NCBI RefSeq assembly: GCF_900100085.1
Contig: NZ_FNEJ01000020.1
Location: 32,699 to 96,698, forward strand
Direction: 5' to 3'
Length of the DNA: 64,000 nucleotides
DNA from: Salipiger marinus
Lineage (GTDB): Bacteria; Pseudomonadota; Alphaproteobacteria; Rhodobacterales; Rhodobacteraceae
This document shows positions 41,401-49,797 of this stretch, in pieces (within the stretch, counting starts at the first letter, position 1; every line of letters begins with the position of its first letter). The notes under the pieces are model-generated. The model did no database searches, was not told the origin of the DNA, and was given only the letters and a program-made list of their open reading frames with translations. A program made the position numbers and the translations under genes.

Positions 41401-42761
41401 CCGCCGACTGGACTGCCAACCTGCCCCCCTCTGCGGTCAGCTACCTTGAGGGGCGGCGGCTGGACGAGGTGGAATGTATCATCGCCGATCTGCCCGGCAT
41501 CGCGCGCGGCAAGGCCGTGCCCGCGTCGAAATTCGCCCGGCAGAGCTATTTCCACCTGCCGGAATCGATCTTTTACCAGACCATCACCGGCGACTGGGGC
41601 GAGGCCGCCGACGAGGAGGTGGGCTTTATCGAACGGGACATGATCCTGAAGCCCGACATGTCCACCGCCACCGCCGCGCCATGGACCGCCGACTGGACGC
41701 TGCAGGTGATCCATGACGCCTATGACCGCAAGGGCGAGCCCATTCCCTATGCGCCGCGCAACGTGCTGAAGCGGGTGGTCAAGCTTTACGAGGATCAGGG
41801 CTGGCAGCCGGTGGTGGCGCCGGAGATGGAATTCTTCCTTGTGGCGCGCAATCTGGATCCGGCCAAGGAGATCGAGCCGATGATGGGCCGCTCGGGGCGT
41901 CCCGCCGCCGCGCGTCAGGCCTATTCCATGACCGCCGTCGACGAATTCGGCCCGGTGATCGACGACATCTACGATTTTGCCGAGGCGCAGGGCTTCGAGA
42001 TCGACGGCATCACGCAGGAAGGCGGCGCGGGGCAGCTGGAGATCAACCTGCTGCATGGCGATCCGGTGCGGCTGGCCGACGAGATCTTCTATTTCAAGCG
42101 GCTGATCCGCGAGGCGGCGCTGCGCCACAACTGTTTTGCCACCTTCATGGCGAAACCCATCGCCAGCGAGCCGGGATCGGCCATGCATATCCATCATTCG
42201 GTGATGGACCGCGACACCGGCCGCAACATCTTTGCCGGGCCTGCGGGCGGCGAGACCGACGCCTTCTTCCATTTCATCGGCGGGCTGCAGACCCATCTGC
42301 CCGCCGCCATCGCGGTGCTGGCGCCTTATGTGAACAGCTACCGCCGCTATGTGCGCGACAGTGCGGCCCCCATCAATCTGGAATGGGGCCGCGACAACCG
42401 CACCACCGGCATCCGCATCCCGCTGTCCTCGCCCGAGGCGCGGCGGGTGGAAAACCGGCTGGCGGGCATGGACTGCAACCCCTATCTCGGCATCGCCGCC
42501 TCGCTGGCCTGCGGCTATCTGGGGCTGATGGAGGAACGCCGTCCCTCCAAGCAGTTCCGGGGCGACGCCTATGAGGGCGAGGGCGACATCCCGCGCGTGC
42601 TGGGACAGGCGCTGGACGTGTTCGAGGCCTCGCCCGCGCTGCATCAGGTGCTGGGCAAGGAATTTGCGCGGGTCTATTCCATCGTGAAGCGGCTGGAATA
42701 CGAGGAGTTTCTGGCCGTCATCAGCCCGTGGGAGCGCGAGCACCTGCTGCTGAACGTCTGA
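41397..42761 (+). CDS. Glutamine synthetase family protein (second copy)
   Basis: A 454-residue GS-like ligase, paralogous to that at 39312. Metal-site strands are VVAPEMEFFLVAR, EGGAGQLEINLLHGDPVRLAD and EPGSAMHIHHSV, and the C-terminal RRVENRLAGMDCNPYLGIAASLACGYLGL is family-typical. The N-terminus (VECIIADLPGIARGKAVPASKFA) matches gamma-glutamylputrescine/ethanolamide synthetase-like enzymes. Two GS-like genes flanking an amidotransferase suggest two amines or an alpha/beta arrangement. A 75-bp gap containing element copy 6 leads into the FAD oxidase gene. Confidence 0.88.
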   Translation: MTADWTANLPPSAVSYLEGRRLDEVECIIADLPGIARGKAVPASKFARQSYFHLPESIFYQTITGDWGEAADEEVGFIERDMILKPDMSTATAAPWTADWTLQVIHDAYDRKGEPIPYAPRNVLKRVVKLYEDQGWQPVVAPEMEFFLVARNLDPAKEIEPMMGRSGRPAAARQAYSMTAVDEFGPVIDDIYDFAEAQGFEIDGITQEGGAGQLEINLLHGDPVRLADEIFYFKRLIREAALRHNCFATFMAKPIASEPGSAMHIHHSVMDRDTGRNIFAGPAGGETDAFFHFIGGLQTHLPAAIAVLAPYVNSYRRYVRDSAAPINLEWGRDNRTTGIRIPLSSPEARRVENRLAGMDCNPYLGIAASLACGYLGLMEERRPSKQFRGDAYEGEGDIPRVLGQALDVFEASPALHQVLGKEFARVYSIVKRLEYEEFLAVISPWEREHLLLNV

Positions 42762-42775
42762 GACGGTCGCAGAGG

Positions 42776-42825
42776 CCGGGGGCGCTGCCCCCGGACCCCC
42801 GGGATATTTTGACCAAGAAGAAGGA
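42776..42825 (+). repeat. Intergenic element, copy 6, providing the oxidase ribosome site
   Basis: GGGGGCGCTGCCCCC, CCCCCGGGATATTTTGACCAAGAAGAAGGAC between the GS-like and FAD oxidase genes. Its purine-rich tail continues into AAGGGCCGCC directly before the ATG at 42837. Confidence 0.75.
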
Positions 42826-42836
42826 CAAGGGCCGCC

Positions 42837-44138
42837 ATGGACCTGCTGTTTTCCAACGACCGGCGCGGCGCCTATCCGCCAAGCTGGTATGCGGCGACCG
42901 CGGAACCGCTGGCGCCATTTGCCGCGCTGTCGGGAAAGACGCGCGCCGATGTCTGCATCGTGGGCGCGGGCTATACCGGCCTGTCGGCGGCGCTGCATCT
43001 GGCCGAAGCCGGGCTTGACGTGGTGCTGCTGGAGGCGCATCGCGTCGGGTTTGGCGCCTCGGGGCGCAATGGCGGGCAGCTGGGATCGGGGCAGCGGCAG
43101 GATCAGCTGACCCTTGAGAAGATGGTGGGCGAAGGCCCGGCGCGCTATCTGTGGGATCTGGGCGAGGAGGCCAAGACGCTGGTGCGCGACCTGATCGCCC
43201 GGCATGGCATCGACTGCCATCTGCGCGACGGCGTGGCATGGTGCGGATCCCATGCCTCCGAGGTGGCGCATCTGCATGACTATGCCCGGCATATGAGCGA
43301 CAGCTACGGCTATGACATCGAGCGGCTGGACCGCGAGGCGTTTCATGCGCTCTGCCCCTCGCCCGATTATCGCGGCGGCGTGCTGGACATGGGCGCCGCC
43401 CATCTGCATCCGCTGCGCTTTGCGCTGGGACTGGCCCGCGCGGCGGCGGGGGCTGGCGCGCGCATTCACGAGGGCAGCCCCGTGGTGGAGCTGACCGAAG
43501 GCGCACCCTCGCTGGTGCGCACCGAGGCGGGGGTGGTGCGGGCAGATCACGTCATCCTTGCCGCCAATGGCTATCTGGGCCGACTGGACCGGCGCGTGGC
43601 GGCGCGGGTCATGCCCATCAACAATTTCATCGTGGCGACCGAGCCCTTGGGGCCGCGCACGCGCGAGGTGCTGACCCGCGACGTGGCGGTGGCCGATTCG
43701 AAATTCGTGGTGAATTACTTCCGGCTCAGCGAGGACGGGCGGCTGCTGTTCGGTGGCGGCGAAAGCTATGGCTACCGTTTTCCGCAGGATATCGGCGCGC
43801 TGGTGAAAAAGCCGATGCTGGAGATCTTTCCGCATCTGAAGGATGTGCGGCTGGATTACGCTTGGGGCGGGACGCTGGCCATCACCATGAAGCGCCTGCC
43901 CTATCTGGCGCGGCTGGGGCCAAGCCTGCTGAGCGCCTCGGGCTATTCCGGCCATGGCGTCGGCACCGCCGTCCATGCCGGGCGGCTGCTGGCGGAAGCG
44001 GTGCGCGGGCAGTCGGCGGGATTCGATGCCATGGCGGCCCTGCCGGTTCCGGCCTTTCCCGGCGGCAGCGCGCTGCGCACGCCGCTGCTGACGCTGGCGA
44101 TGAGCTGGTACGCGCTGCGTGACCGGCTGGGGATCTGA
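42837..44138 (+). CDS. FAD-dependent amine oxidoreductase (PuuB/DadA-like)
   Basis: A 433-residue DAO-family flavoprotein. The FAD-binding motif is VCIVGAGYTGLSAALHLAEAGLDVVLLEAHRVGFGASGRNGGQLGSGQ (about 38-85), and the C-terminal YAWGGTLAITMKRLPYLARLG...SGYSGHGVGTAVHAGRLLAEAV closes the cofactor site. The family includes gamma-glutamylputrescine oxidase, which suits the adjacent gamma-glutamyl ligases: it would oxidise the gamma-glutamylated amine to an aldehyde. Alternative amino-acid oxidase roles remain possible. The ribosome site comes from element copy 6. Confidence 0.88.
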   Translation: MDLLFSNDRRGAYPPSWYAATAEPLAPFAALSGKTRADVCIVGAGYTGLSAALHLAEAGLDVVLLEAHRVGFGASGRNGGQLGSGQRQDQLTLEKMVGEGPARYLWDLGEEAKTLVRDLIARHGIDCHLRDGVAWCGSHASEVAHLHDYARHMSDSYGYDIERLDREAFHALCPSPDYRGGVLDMGAAHLHPLRFALGLARAAAGAGARIHEGSPVVELTEGAPSLVRTEAGVVRADHVILAANGYLGRLDRRVAARVMPINNFIVATEPLGPRTREVLTRDVAVADSKFVVNYFRLSEDGRLLFGGGESYGYRFPQDIGALVKKPMLEIFPHLKDVRLDYAWGGTLAITMKRLPYLARLGPSLLSASGYSGHGVGTAVHAGRLLAEAVRGQSAGFDAMAALPVPAFPGGSALRTPLLTLAMSWYALRDRLGI

Positions 44139-44177
44139 GCGCGTCCGCGCCGACCCAAGCAACCGGGCCGATTTCAC

Positions 44178-44230
44178 TTGGCTGTTACAGAGCCGGTGTT
44201 TAAGATTTCCCGAAGAACCAATTCGGGAAA
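44178..44230 (+). promoter_or_regulatory. Promoter-like hexamers and an SD-covering hairpin before the aminotransferase
   Basis: TTGGCT and TAAGAT are separated by 17 bp, a good -35/-10 pair. Immediately after, TTTCCCGAA (44206-44214), a 7-nt spacer and TTCGGGAAA (44222-44230) form a 9-bp inverted repeat whose right arm contains the GGGAAAG ribosome site of the gene at 44237. It could be an operator or a translation-controlling hairpin. Confidence 0.5.
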
Positions 44231-44236
44231 GTCAAA

Positions 44237-45448
44237 ATGAGCAGCCTGCCCAACATGCACGACGCCGAACCCATCCCCGAGGCGGCGCGGGCCGAGATCG
44301 ACCGCCTGCTGGCCTCCGGGGATCTGTTCCGCTACACCGCGCCGCAGGATGCGCCGGTGGCGCTGCTGGAGCGGGAATTCGCGGCCCTTCTGGGGGTGAA
44401 ATACGCGCTGGCGGTGTCGAGCTGTTCCGCCGCGCTGTTTTTGTCGCTGAAGGCGCTTGGCCTGCCGCGCGACGCGCGGGTGATGATCCCCGGCTTCACC
44501 TTCGCCGCCGTGCCTTCGGCGGTGATCCATGCCGACTGCGTGCCGGTGCTCTGCGAAGTGGGCATGAATTACCGCATCGACATGGCGGATTTCGAGGCGA
44601 AGCTTGACGGCGTGCAGGCGGTGATCATCAGCCACATGCGCGGGCATACCTCGGACATGGACGCCATTCTTGCGCTGTGCGAGGCGCGCGGCCTGCCGGT
44701 GGTCGAGGATGCGGCGCATTCGCTGGGCACGGTCTGGGGCGGGCGCAAGATCGGCACGCTGGGCCGGGTCGGCTGTTTCAGCTTCCAGTCCTACAAGCTG
44801 GTGAACGCGGGCGAAGGCGGCATCCTTGTCACCGATGACGCCGATCTGGTGGCCCGCGCGGTGATCCTGTCGGGCGCCTATGAGCACAACTGGCGCAAGC
44901 ACATGGCGCCGGGCGACAATTCCGCAGCGCTGGAGGAGGCTTTCGCCCGCTGGCAGAACCGGCTGCCGCTTTACAACATGCGGCTGTCGAACCTGTCGGC
45001 GGCGGTGATCCGTCCGCAGCTGCCGCTGGTGGCGCAGCGGGTCATGGACGGGCGGCGCAACCACGATCACGTGGCCGAGGCGCTGTCCCGCAGCCCGGGG
45101 ATCGACGTGCCCGCCAAGCTGCCCCCCGAAGAGCGCGCGCCCGACTCGCTGCAGTTCAACCTTGTGGGCATGGATGCGGCGGAACGGCACGCCTTTCTGG
45201 CGGCCGCCGCGGCGGGGGGCGTCAAGGTGCAGCTCTTTGGCCTGTCCACCGACAATGCCCGCGCCTACTGGAACTGGGAATTCCTGCCGGAGATGCCGGA
45301 ACTGCCCGCCACCCGCGCCATGCTGGAAGTGGCCTGCGACACCCGCCTGCCCGCCCGGCTGACGCTGGCGGACTGTGACGCGGTGGCACGGGTTCTGGTA
45401 GAGGCGGCGGAGCAGGTGATGGGGCAGCAGCGCGCCTACGGCACCTGA
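44237..45448 (+). CDS. DegT/DnrJ/EryC1/StrS family PLP aminotransferase
   Basis: A 403-residue fold-type I enzyme. Motifs are VSSCSAALFLSLKAL (PLP phosphate pocket), MIPGFTFAAVPSAVIHADCVPVLCEV, VVEDAAHSLGTVWGGRKIGTLG and the PLP lysine K187 in FSFQSYKLVNAGEGG. DegT enzymes aminate or dehydrate sugar-nucleotide keto groups or act on other keto acids. It has its own promoter-like signals and no sugar-nucleotide genes nearby, so it may work with the amine cluster upstream or independently. Substrate not identified. Confidence 0.88.
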   Translation: MSSLPNMHDAEPIPEAARAEIDRLLASGDLFRYTAPQDAPVALLEREFAALLGVKYALAVSSCSAALFLSLKALGLPRDARVMIPGFTFAAVPSAVIHADCVPVLCEVGMNYRIDMADFEAKLDGVQAVIISHMRGHTSDMDAILALCEARGLPVVEDAAHSLGTVWGGRKIGTLGRVGCFSFQSYKLVNAGEGGILVTDDADLVARAVILSGAYEHNWRKHMAPGDNSAALEEAFARWQNRLPLYNMRLSNLSAAVIRPQLPLVAQRVMDGRRNHDHVAEALSRSPGIDVPAKLPPEERAPDSLQFNLVGMDAAERHAFLAAAAAGGVKVQLFGLSTDNARAYWNWEFLPEMPELPATRAMLEVACDTRLPARLTLADCDAVARVLVEAAEQVMGQQRAYGT

Positions 45449-45494
45449 GCCCAGGGCAAGGCGCGGGGGCAGAAGGCGCCGCCGCGCCGCCCGG

Positions 45495-46040
45495 TTACTT
45501 GTTCAGCTTCGACAGCTTGGCCTGCAGTTCTGCCAGCTGTTTCTTGATCGCGTCCAGATCCTCTTCGGGCTCTGGCTGTTCCGGGGCCGACCAGCCCTTG
45601 CTCATATTGCCGGTCATGGCCTTCAGAAAGGCCTCCTGCTGGGCCTGCATCGCCTCCAGACCCGGGATCTTGGGCATCATCGGGTTGATCTGCGTCATGC
45701 TTTCCGCCCATTTCGACTGGCTCTCGCGGAACATGTCGAAGCTCGCGGCCAGAAACTGTGGCACGCTGGAGGTGGCATGGGTGGTGTAGCTGCGCACCAG
45801 ATCGGTCAGCACGTTGATGGGCAGCACCGATTCGCCGCGGCTTTCATGTTCGGCCACGATCTGCAGCAGATATTGCCGGGTCAGATCATCGCCGGATTTC
45901 AGGTCGATGATCTGCACCTCGCGCCCCTCGCGGATGAAGCCCGCGATGTCCTCCAGCGTCACGTAGTCGCTGGTTTCGGTGTTGTAGAGCCGCCGGCTGG
46001 CATAACGCTTGATCAGCAACGGTTTTCCCATGTCGGCCAT
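45495..46040 (-). CDS. phaR: Polyhydroxyalkanoate synthesis repressor PhaR
   Basis: A 181-residue protein. The PhaR DNA-binding domain LLIKRYASRRLYNTETSDYVTLEDIAGFIREGREVQIIDLKSGDDLTRQYLLQIVAEHESRG is followed by a helical region and a C-terminal acidic coiled segment (EPEEDLDAIKKQLAELQAKLSKLNK). PhaR senses PHA granules and represses phasin and synthase genes. Of three in-frame ATGs, 46040 is chosen because GGGAGG lies 7 nt upstream. No PHA genes are in the window, so it acts in trans. Confidence 0.93.
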   Translation of the reverse strand: MADMGKPLLIKRYASRRLYNTETSDYVTLEDIAGFIREGREVQIIDLKSGDDLTRQYLLQIVAEHESRGESVLPINVLTDLVRSYTTHATSSVPQFLAASFDMFRESQSKWAESMTQINPMMPKIPGLEAMQAQQEAFLKAMTGNMSKGWSAPEQPEPEEDLDAIKKQLAELQAKLSKLNK

Positions 46041-46169
46041 GTCAGCGCCTCCCCTCATGCGTTGCAGAAAAGCCTATGCGAGCGCAGAATAAAAGGAAAG
46101 CACTAGATTCCGGCACAACTTGCTGATTCTGCCCGAAACTTCGACAGGGCAGCGGGGCGGGCGCGCGGC

Positions 46170-47144
46170 TCAGGGTTTCTGCGCCGCGGCATAGATCTGG
46201 TCGATGAACGCCTGCGTGCCCCGGCAGAATTCCAGCGGCAGCGGGAAATCCGCCTGCCCCAGCGCTGCGGCGTTGAACGCCTCCACCTGCAGGACGTAAT
46301 GATTGTCGCCGGGCCAGCGCCATGTCCGCGTCTCAAGCCCCGGACCGAACAGCTCCAGCGTCGCCGGGCCAAAGACATTGACGTTGAACGGCACCGACAG
46401 GCGCATCACGCCGCGTTCGCCATGCAGCAGGATTTCCTGCCACGGCGCGGCGCGGGTCGAGACGCGCCCGGTATACAGAAAGTCCGGAAACCGCGCCATG
46501 ACATGCGCGGCGGTGTCCACCCCGCCCTCCCAGTCCAGATGCGCGGCGAGGATCTGCTGCGGATCCTGCCCGGTGATCAGCCGCACGCTGCCAAAGGCAT
46601 AGATGCCGACATCGGGCAGCGCGCCGCCCCCCGCCGCCGCCTGATTGCGGATATTGCCCGGATCGGCGTTGTAAAAGCTGTGGGTGCTGTCGACCCGCAC
46701 CAGCTTTCCCAGCGCGTCCTCCTGCAGCAGCTCGCGCGCCTTGGCGAATTGCGGGTGATGCGCGATCATCCACGCCTCCGCCACCAGCTTGCCCGACCCG
46801 TCGCGCAGGGCGATCAGCGCGTCGATCTCGGACGCGGTCATGGCGATCGGCTTTTCGCAAAGCACATGCTTGCCCGCCTCGACCGCGCGCCGCGTCCAGT
46901 CCACATGCATCGTGTTGGGCAGCGGGATATAGACCGCGTCGATCTGCGGATCGGCCAGCAGCGCATCGTAACTGTCATGCACCCGCAGTTCGGGGGCAAA
47001 GGCGGTGAATCCCGTAGCCTTGGCCGGGTCAGAGGTGGCCAGCGCCGCCAGCACGCCACCACGCGCCGCATGAATCGCCGGGGCCATCTGCGTGCGCGCA
47101 AAATTCGCCGCACCCAGCACACCCCATCTCAGATACTCCGCCAT
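46170..47144 (-). CDS. Gfo/Idh/MocA family NAD(P)-dependent oxidoreductase
   Basis: A 324-residue two-domain dehydrogenase. The N-terminal Rossmann begins WGVLGAANFARTQMAPAI (6-23). VYIPLPNTMHVDWTRRAVEAGKHVLCEKPIAMTASEIDAL carries the family EKP motif with its catalytic Lys (CEKPIA), and the C-terminal sheet domain has GNIRNQAAAGGGALPDVGIYAFGSVRLI (the D-x3-H-like position reads DVGIY). It oxidises or reduces a sugar, inositol or related polyol. The start at 47144 follows GGAGAGGAGCGGAAC; a GTG or ATG nine codons upstream is possible but lacks a ribosome site. Confidence 0.9.
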   Translation of the reverse strand: MAEYLRWGVLGAANFARTQMAPAIHAARGGVLAALATSDPAKATGFTAFAPELRVHDSYDALLADPQIDAVYIPLPNTMHVDWTRRAVEAGKHVLCEKPIAMTASEIDALIALRDGSGKLVAEAWMIAHHPQFAKARELLQEDALGKLVRVDSTHSFYNADPGNIRNQAAAGGGALPDVGIYAFGSVRLITGQDPQQILAAHLDWEGGVDTAAHVMARFPDFLYTGRVSTRAAPWQEILLHGERGVMRLSVPFNVNVFGPATLELFGPGLETRTWRWPGDNHYVLQVEAFNAAALGQADFPLPLEFCRGTQAFIDQIYAAAQKP

Positions 47145-47203
47145 GTTCCGCTCCTCTCCTGCTGGCGCCAAGGTAACCTAAGTATCGGGCGCTGCAAGCA
47201 GAA

Positions 47204-47225
47204 CGCCCGCCGGTAAGGGCGGGCG
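47204..47225 (-). terminator. Hairpin after rpoH, probable terminator
   Basis: A 7-bp GC stem (CGCCCGC/GCGGGCG) with an 8-nt loop lies 27 nt after the rpoH stop. The run after it on the minus strand (TTCTGCTTG) is only weakly T-rich, so termination may be partial. Confidence 0.5.
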
Positions 47226-47252
47226 CAAAGCAGGCGGCAAGGCTTCAGGGGC

Positions 47253-48149
47253 TCAGGCGGTGGCCATCATGCCCTGTTCGGTGGCCAGATCGCGCATGCG
47301 CTTCTGCAGCTTCTCGAAAGCGCGCACCTCGATCTGGCGGATACGTTCCCGGCTCACGTCATAGACGGAGGACAGATCCTCCAGCGTCACCGGCTGTTCG
47401 GCCAGACGGCGCTGCGTCAGGATGTCGCGCTCGCGCTCGTTGAGCACGTCCATCGCCTGCTCCAGAAGGGCCCGGCGCGCTTCCATCTCGTTGCGCTCGG
47501 CATAATCGCCCGCCTGATCGGCGCCTTCATCCTCCAGCCAGTCCTGCCATTGCATGGTCCCTTCGCCTTCGGACCCGACCGTGGCGTTCAGCGAGGCATC
47601 GCCCCCCGACAGCCGCCGGTTCATGGAGATGACCTCGTCCTTGGTCACGCCCAGATCATGCGCGATCTTTTCCACATGCTCGGGGCGCAGGTCACCCTCT
47701 TCCAGCGCGCCGATGCGGCTTTTCGCCTTGCGCAGGTTGAAGAACAGCTTCTTCTGCGCCGAGGTGGTGCCAAGCTTCACAAGGCTCCACGACCGCAGGA
47801 TATATTCCTGAATGGAGGCGCGGATCCACCACATGGCATAGGTGGCCAGACGGAAGCCCTTTTCGGGATCGAAGCGTTTGACCGCCTGCATCAGGCCCAC
47901 ATTGGCCTCGGAAATGACCTCCGCCTGCGGCAGTCCATAGCCGCGGTAGCCCATGGCGATCTTGGCGGCGAGCCGCAGATGCGAGGTGACCAGACGGTGC
48001 GCGGAGTCAGAATCCTGATCCTCCACCCAGCGCTTGGCCAGCATATACTCCTCCTCGGGCTCCAGAAGCGGGAACTTCCGGATTTCCTGCAGATAGCGGC
48101 TGAGTCCGGCTTCCGGCGACGGAGCCGGGAGATTTGCATAGGTGCTCAC
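47253..48149 (-). CDS. rpoH: RNA polymerase sigma-32 factor RpoH
   Basis: A 298-residue sigma-70 family factor for the heat-shock response. Region 1.2/2 is LSRYLQEIRKFPLLEPEEEYMLAKRW...YRGYGLPQAEVISEANVGLMQAVKRFDPEKGFRLATYAMWWIRASIQEYILRSWSLVKLGT. The RpoH box is SAQKKLFFNLRKAKSRIG. Region 4 ends VTLEDLSSVYDVSRERIRQIEVRAFEKLQKRM. The start is GTG at 48149 (VSTYANLPAPSPE), matching the family N-terminus and length, with GGAGG 11 nt upstream; longer frames from 48185 or 48278 are less likely. It is divergent from no gene directly; rluD follows upstream on the same strand 161 bp away. Confidence 0.93.
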   Translation of the reverse strand: MSTYANLPAPSPEAGLSRYLQEIRKFPLLEPEEEYMLAKRWVEDQDSDSAHRLVTSHLRLAAKIAMGYRGYGLPQAEVISEANVGLMQAVKRFDPEKGFRLATYAMWWIRASIQEYILRSWSLVKLGTTSAQKKLFFNLRKAKSRIGALEEGDLRPEHVEKIAHDLGVTKDEVISMNRRLSGGDASLNATVGSEGEGTMQWQDWLEDEGADQAGDYAERNEMEARRALLEQAMDVLNERERDILTQRRLAEQPVTLEDLSSVYDVSRERIRQIEVRAFEKLQKRMRDLATEQGMMATA

Positions 48150-48310
48150 TTGTCCCAGATCCTCCAATGTTTCGGGCGTTAACATGCATATGGATGCGGC
48201 CCGGGTGGGTTTCAAGCGTCGATGACGCTTCATGCTTGTTACGGTGTTAACGCAAAACTCCGTCGCCCGGATCCGCAAAACGCCCGGCTCACGCAGATGG
48301 GAAAACCATG

Positions 48311-49351
48311 TCAGCCGGCGTGTGCCGCACCCCGCAGCGCGGCAACCAGCGCCTCCATATCTGCGGGCAGCGGGGACTCGAACCGCATCATCTCGCCGCT
48401 GACCGGATGCGCAAAGCCCAGAACGGCGGCATGCAGCGCCTGCCGGTCAAATCCCTCGACCTGCGCCAGCACCTCGGCGGGCAGCGCGCGGGCGGCGGCG
48501 CGGCGGCGCCCGCCATAGACCGGATCCCCCAGAAGCCCGTGCCCGGCATGGGCCATATGCACCCGGATCTGATGGGTGCGCCCGGTTTCCAGACGGCATT
48601 CCACCAGCGACAGGGTCGGCGGCTGACCATAACTTTCCAGCACCCGCGCGCGGGTCACCGCATGGCGCCCCTGCCCGTCGAAATAGACCGCCTGCCGCTG
48701 CCGGTCGGTCTTGTGCCGCGCCAGCCCGGACTGGATGCGCACCACCTCGCCCGGATCCATCGACACGCCGCGCGTGCCGCGCAGACGGGGATCAGCGGCA
48801 GAGGGCACGCCATGCACCAGCGCCAGATAGGCGCGTTCGGCGCTATGGGCTTCGAACTGCGCGGCAAGGCCATGATGCGCCCGGTCGGATTTCGCCACCA
48901 CCAGCAGGCCGGAGGTGTCCTTGTCGATCCGGTGCACGATGCCGGGGCGCTTGCGCCCGCCCACCCCCGACAGCGCGCCGCCAAAATGATGCAGCAGCGC
49001 ATTGACCAGCGTGCCCGAGGGCGTGCCGGGCGCCGGATGCACCACCATGCCCGCAGGCTTGTCGACCACCACCAGATCGGCATCTTCCCAGATCACGGTC
49101 AGCGGGATGTCCTCGGGGCCGATATGGCTGTCCTCGGCGGGGGGCAGCGCGATCTCCAGCACGTCGCCCGCCTCGACCCGCGCCTTGGGATCGCTCAGCA
49201 CCGCGCCATCCCGCGTCACCGCCCCTTCGGCGATCAGCCGCGCCAGCCGGGTGCGCGACAGCGCCGCCTCCTCTGGCACATCGCGCGCCAAGGCCTTATC
49301 AAGGCGCGGCGGCGGGGTCTCCCCGATGACGATGCGCAAAGGCTGGTCCAT
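48311..49351 (-). CDS. rluD: 23S rRNA pseudouridine synthase, RluA family (RluD-like)
   Basis: A 346-residue protein with an N-terminal S4 domain (RLDKALARDVPEEAALSRTRLARLIAEGAVTRDGAVLSDPKARV) and an RluA-type catalytic domain: VVVDKPAGMVVHPAPG, the catalytic Asp D143 in VHRIDKDTSGLLVVAK, RAYLALVHG and ECRLETGRTHQIRVHMAHAGHGLLGDPVYGG. It should make pseudouridines 1911, 1915 and 1917 in 23S rRNA. GGGAG lies 8 nt before the ATG. Its start codon overlaps the divergent small membrane-protein gene by two bases (CATG). Confidence 0.92.
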   Translation of the reverse strand: MDQPLRIVIGETPPPRLDKALARDVPEEAALSRTRLARLIAEGAVTRDGAVLSDPKARVEAGDVLEIALPPAEDSHIGPEDIPLTVIWEDADLVVVDKPAGMVVHPAPGTPSGTLVNALLHHFGGALSGVGGRKRPGIVHRIDKDTSGLLVVAKSDRAHHGLAAQFEAHSAERAYLALVHGVPSAADPRLRGTRGVSMDPGEVVRIQSGLARHKTDRQRQAVYFDGQGRHAVTRARVLESYGQPPTLSLVECRLETGRTHQIRVHMAHAGHGLLGDPVYGGRRRAAARALPAEVLAQVEGFDRQALHAAVLGFAHPVSGEMMRFESPLPADMEALVAALRGAAHAG

Positions 49352-49661
49352 GTCCGATACTCCCGATCCCGAAAAACTGCCCGAGCCCGCCAACCTGCGC
49401 CTGCTGCGGCGGCTGGTGCTCGTGCTCATGGGGGTGATGATCGTGGGGCTTGTAACCCTGCTCGGCCTGCTTGTCATCCGGCTCACGACCACCCGCGCGC
49501 CCCTGCCCGCAGAGATCACCCTGCCCGACGGCGCCACCGCCACGGCCTTCACCCAGGGCCCCGACTGGTATGCCGTGGTGACCCGCGATGACAGCATCCT
49601 GATTTTCGACCGCGCCACCGGCGCGCTGCGCCAGACCCTGCAGATCGCGCCCGCGCCCTGA
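49350..49661 (+). CDS. Small single-pass membrane protein (DUF6476-like)
   Basis: A 103-residue protein: a short cytoplasmic N-terminus (MSDTPDPEKLPEPANLRLLRR), one strong membrane helix (LVLVLMGVMIVGLVTLLGLLVI) and a periplasmic beta-rich tail (ITLPDGATATAFTQGPDWYAVVTRDDSILIFDRATGALRQTLQI). It resembles the DUF6476 proteins of Rhodobacteraceae that neighbour rluD; function unknown. AAAGG lies 7 nt before the ATG. The gene starts inside the divergent rluD start codon, so each promoter must lie within the other's coding sequence. Confidence 0.75.
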   Translation: MSDTPDPEKLPEPANLRLLRRLVLVLMGVMIVGLVTLLGLLVIRLTTTRAPLPAEITLPDGATATAFTQGPDWYAVVTRDDSILIFDRATGALRQTLQIAPAP

Positions 49662-49689
49662 TCCCGCCCCGCGGCGGCGTTCCGGCGTT

Positions 49690-49748
49690 CCAGCGACCCC
49701 AAATATCCCGGGGAGTCCGCGCGCAGGCGCGGACGGGGCAGAGCCCCG
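49690..49748 (-). repeat. Intergenic element, copy 7
   Basis: Minus-strand GGGGCTCTGCCCC, hairpin GTCCGCGCCTGCGCGCGGAC and CCCCGGGATATTTGGGG, about 50 nt downstream of the tRNA-His gene and in its direction, so a role in tRNA transcript 3' ends is possible. Confidence 0.7.
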
Positions 49749-49797
49749 GATCGGGGCCCGCAGCCAGCGCGGCCCGGTGTCATCATGTCCCGAAGGA

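Noticed and set aside
41361..44177. A 938-codon minus-strand open frame across the GS-like and FAD oxidase genes
   Set aside because: The plus strand carries complete motif-bearing enzymes over the whole span. The antisense product has no recognisable motif and no ribosome site; it arises from GC-rich third positions.
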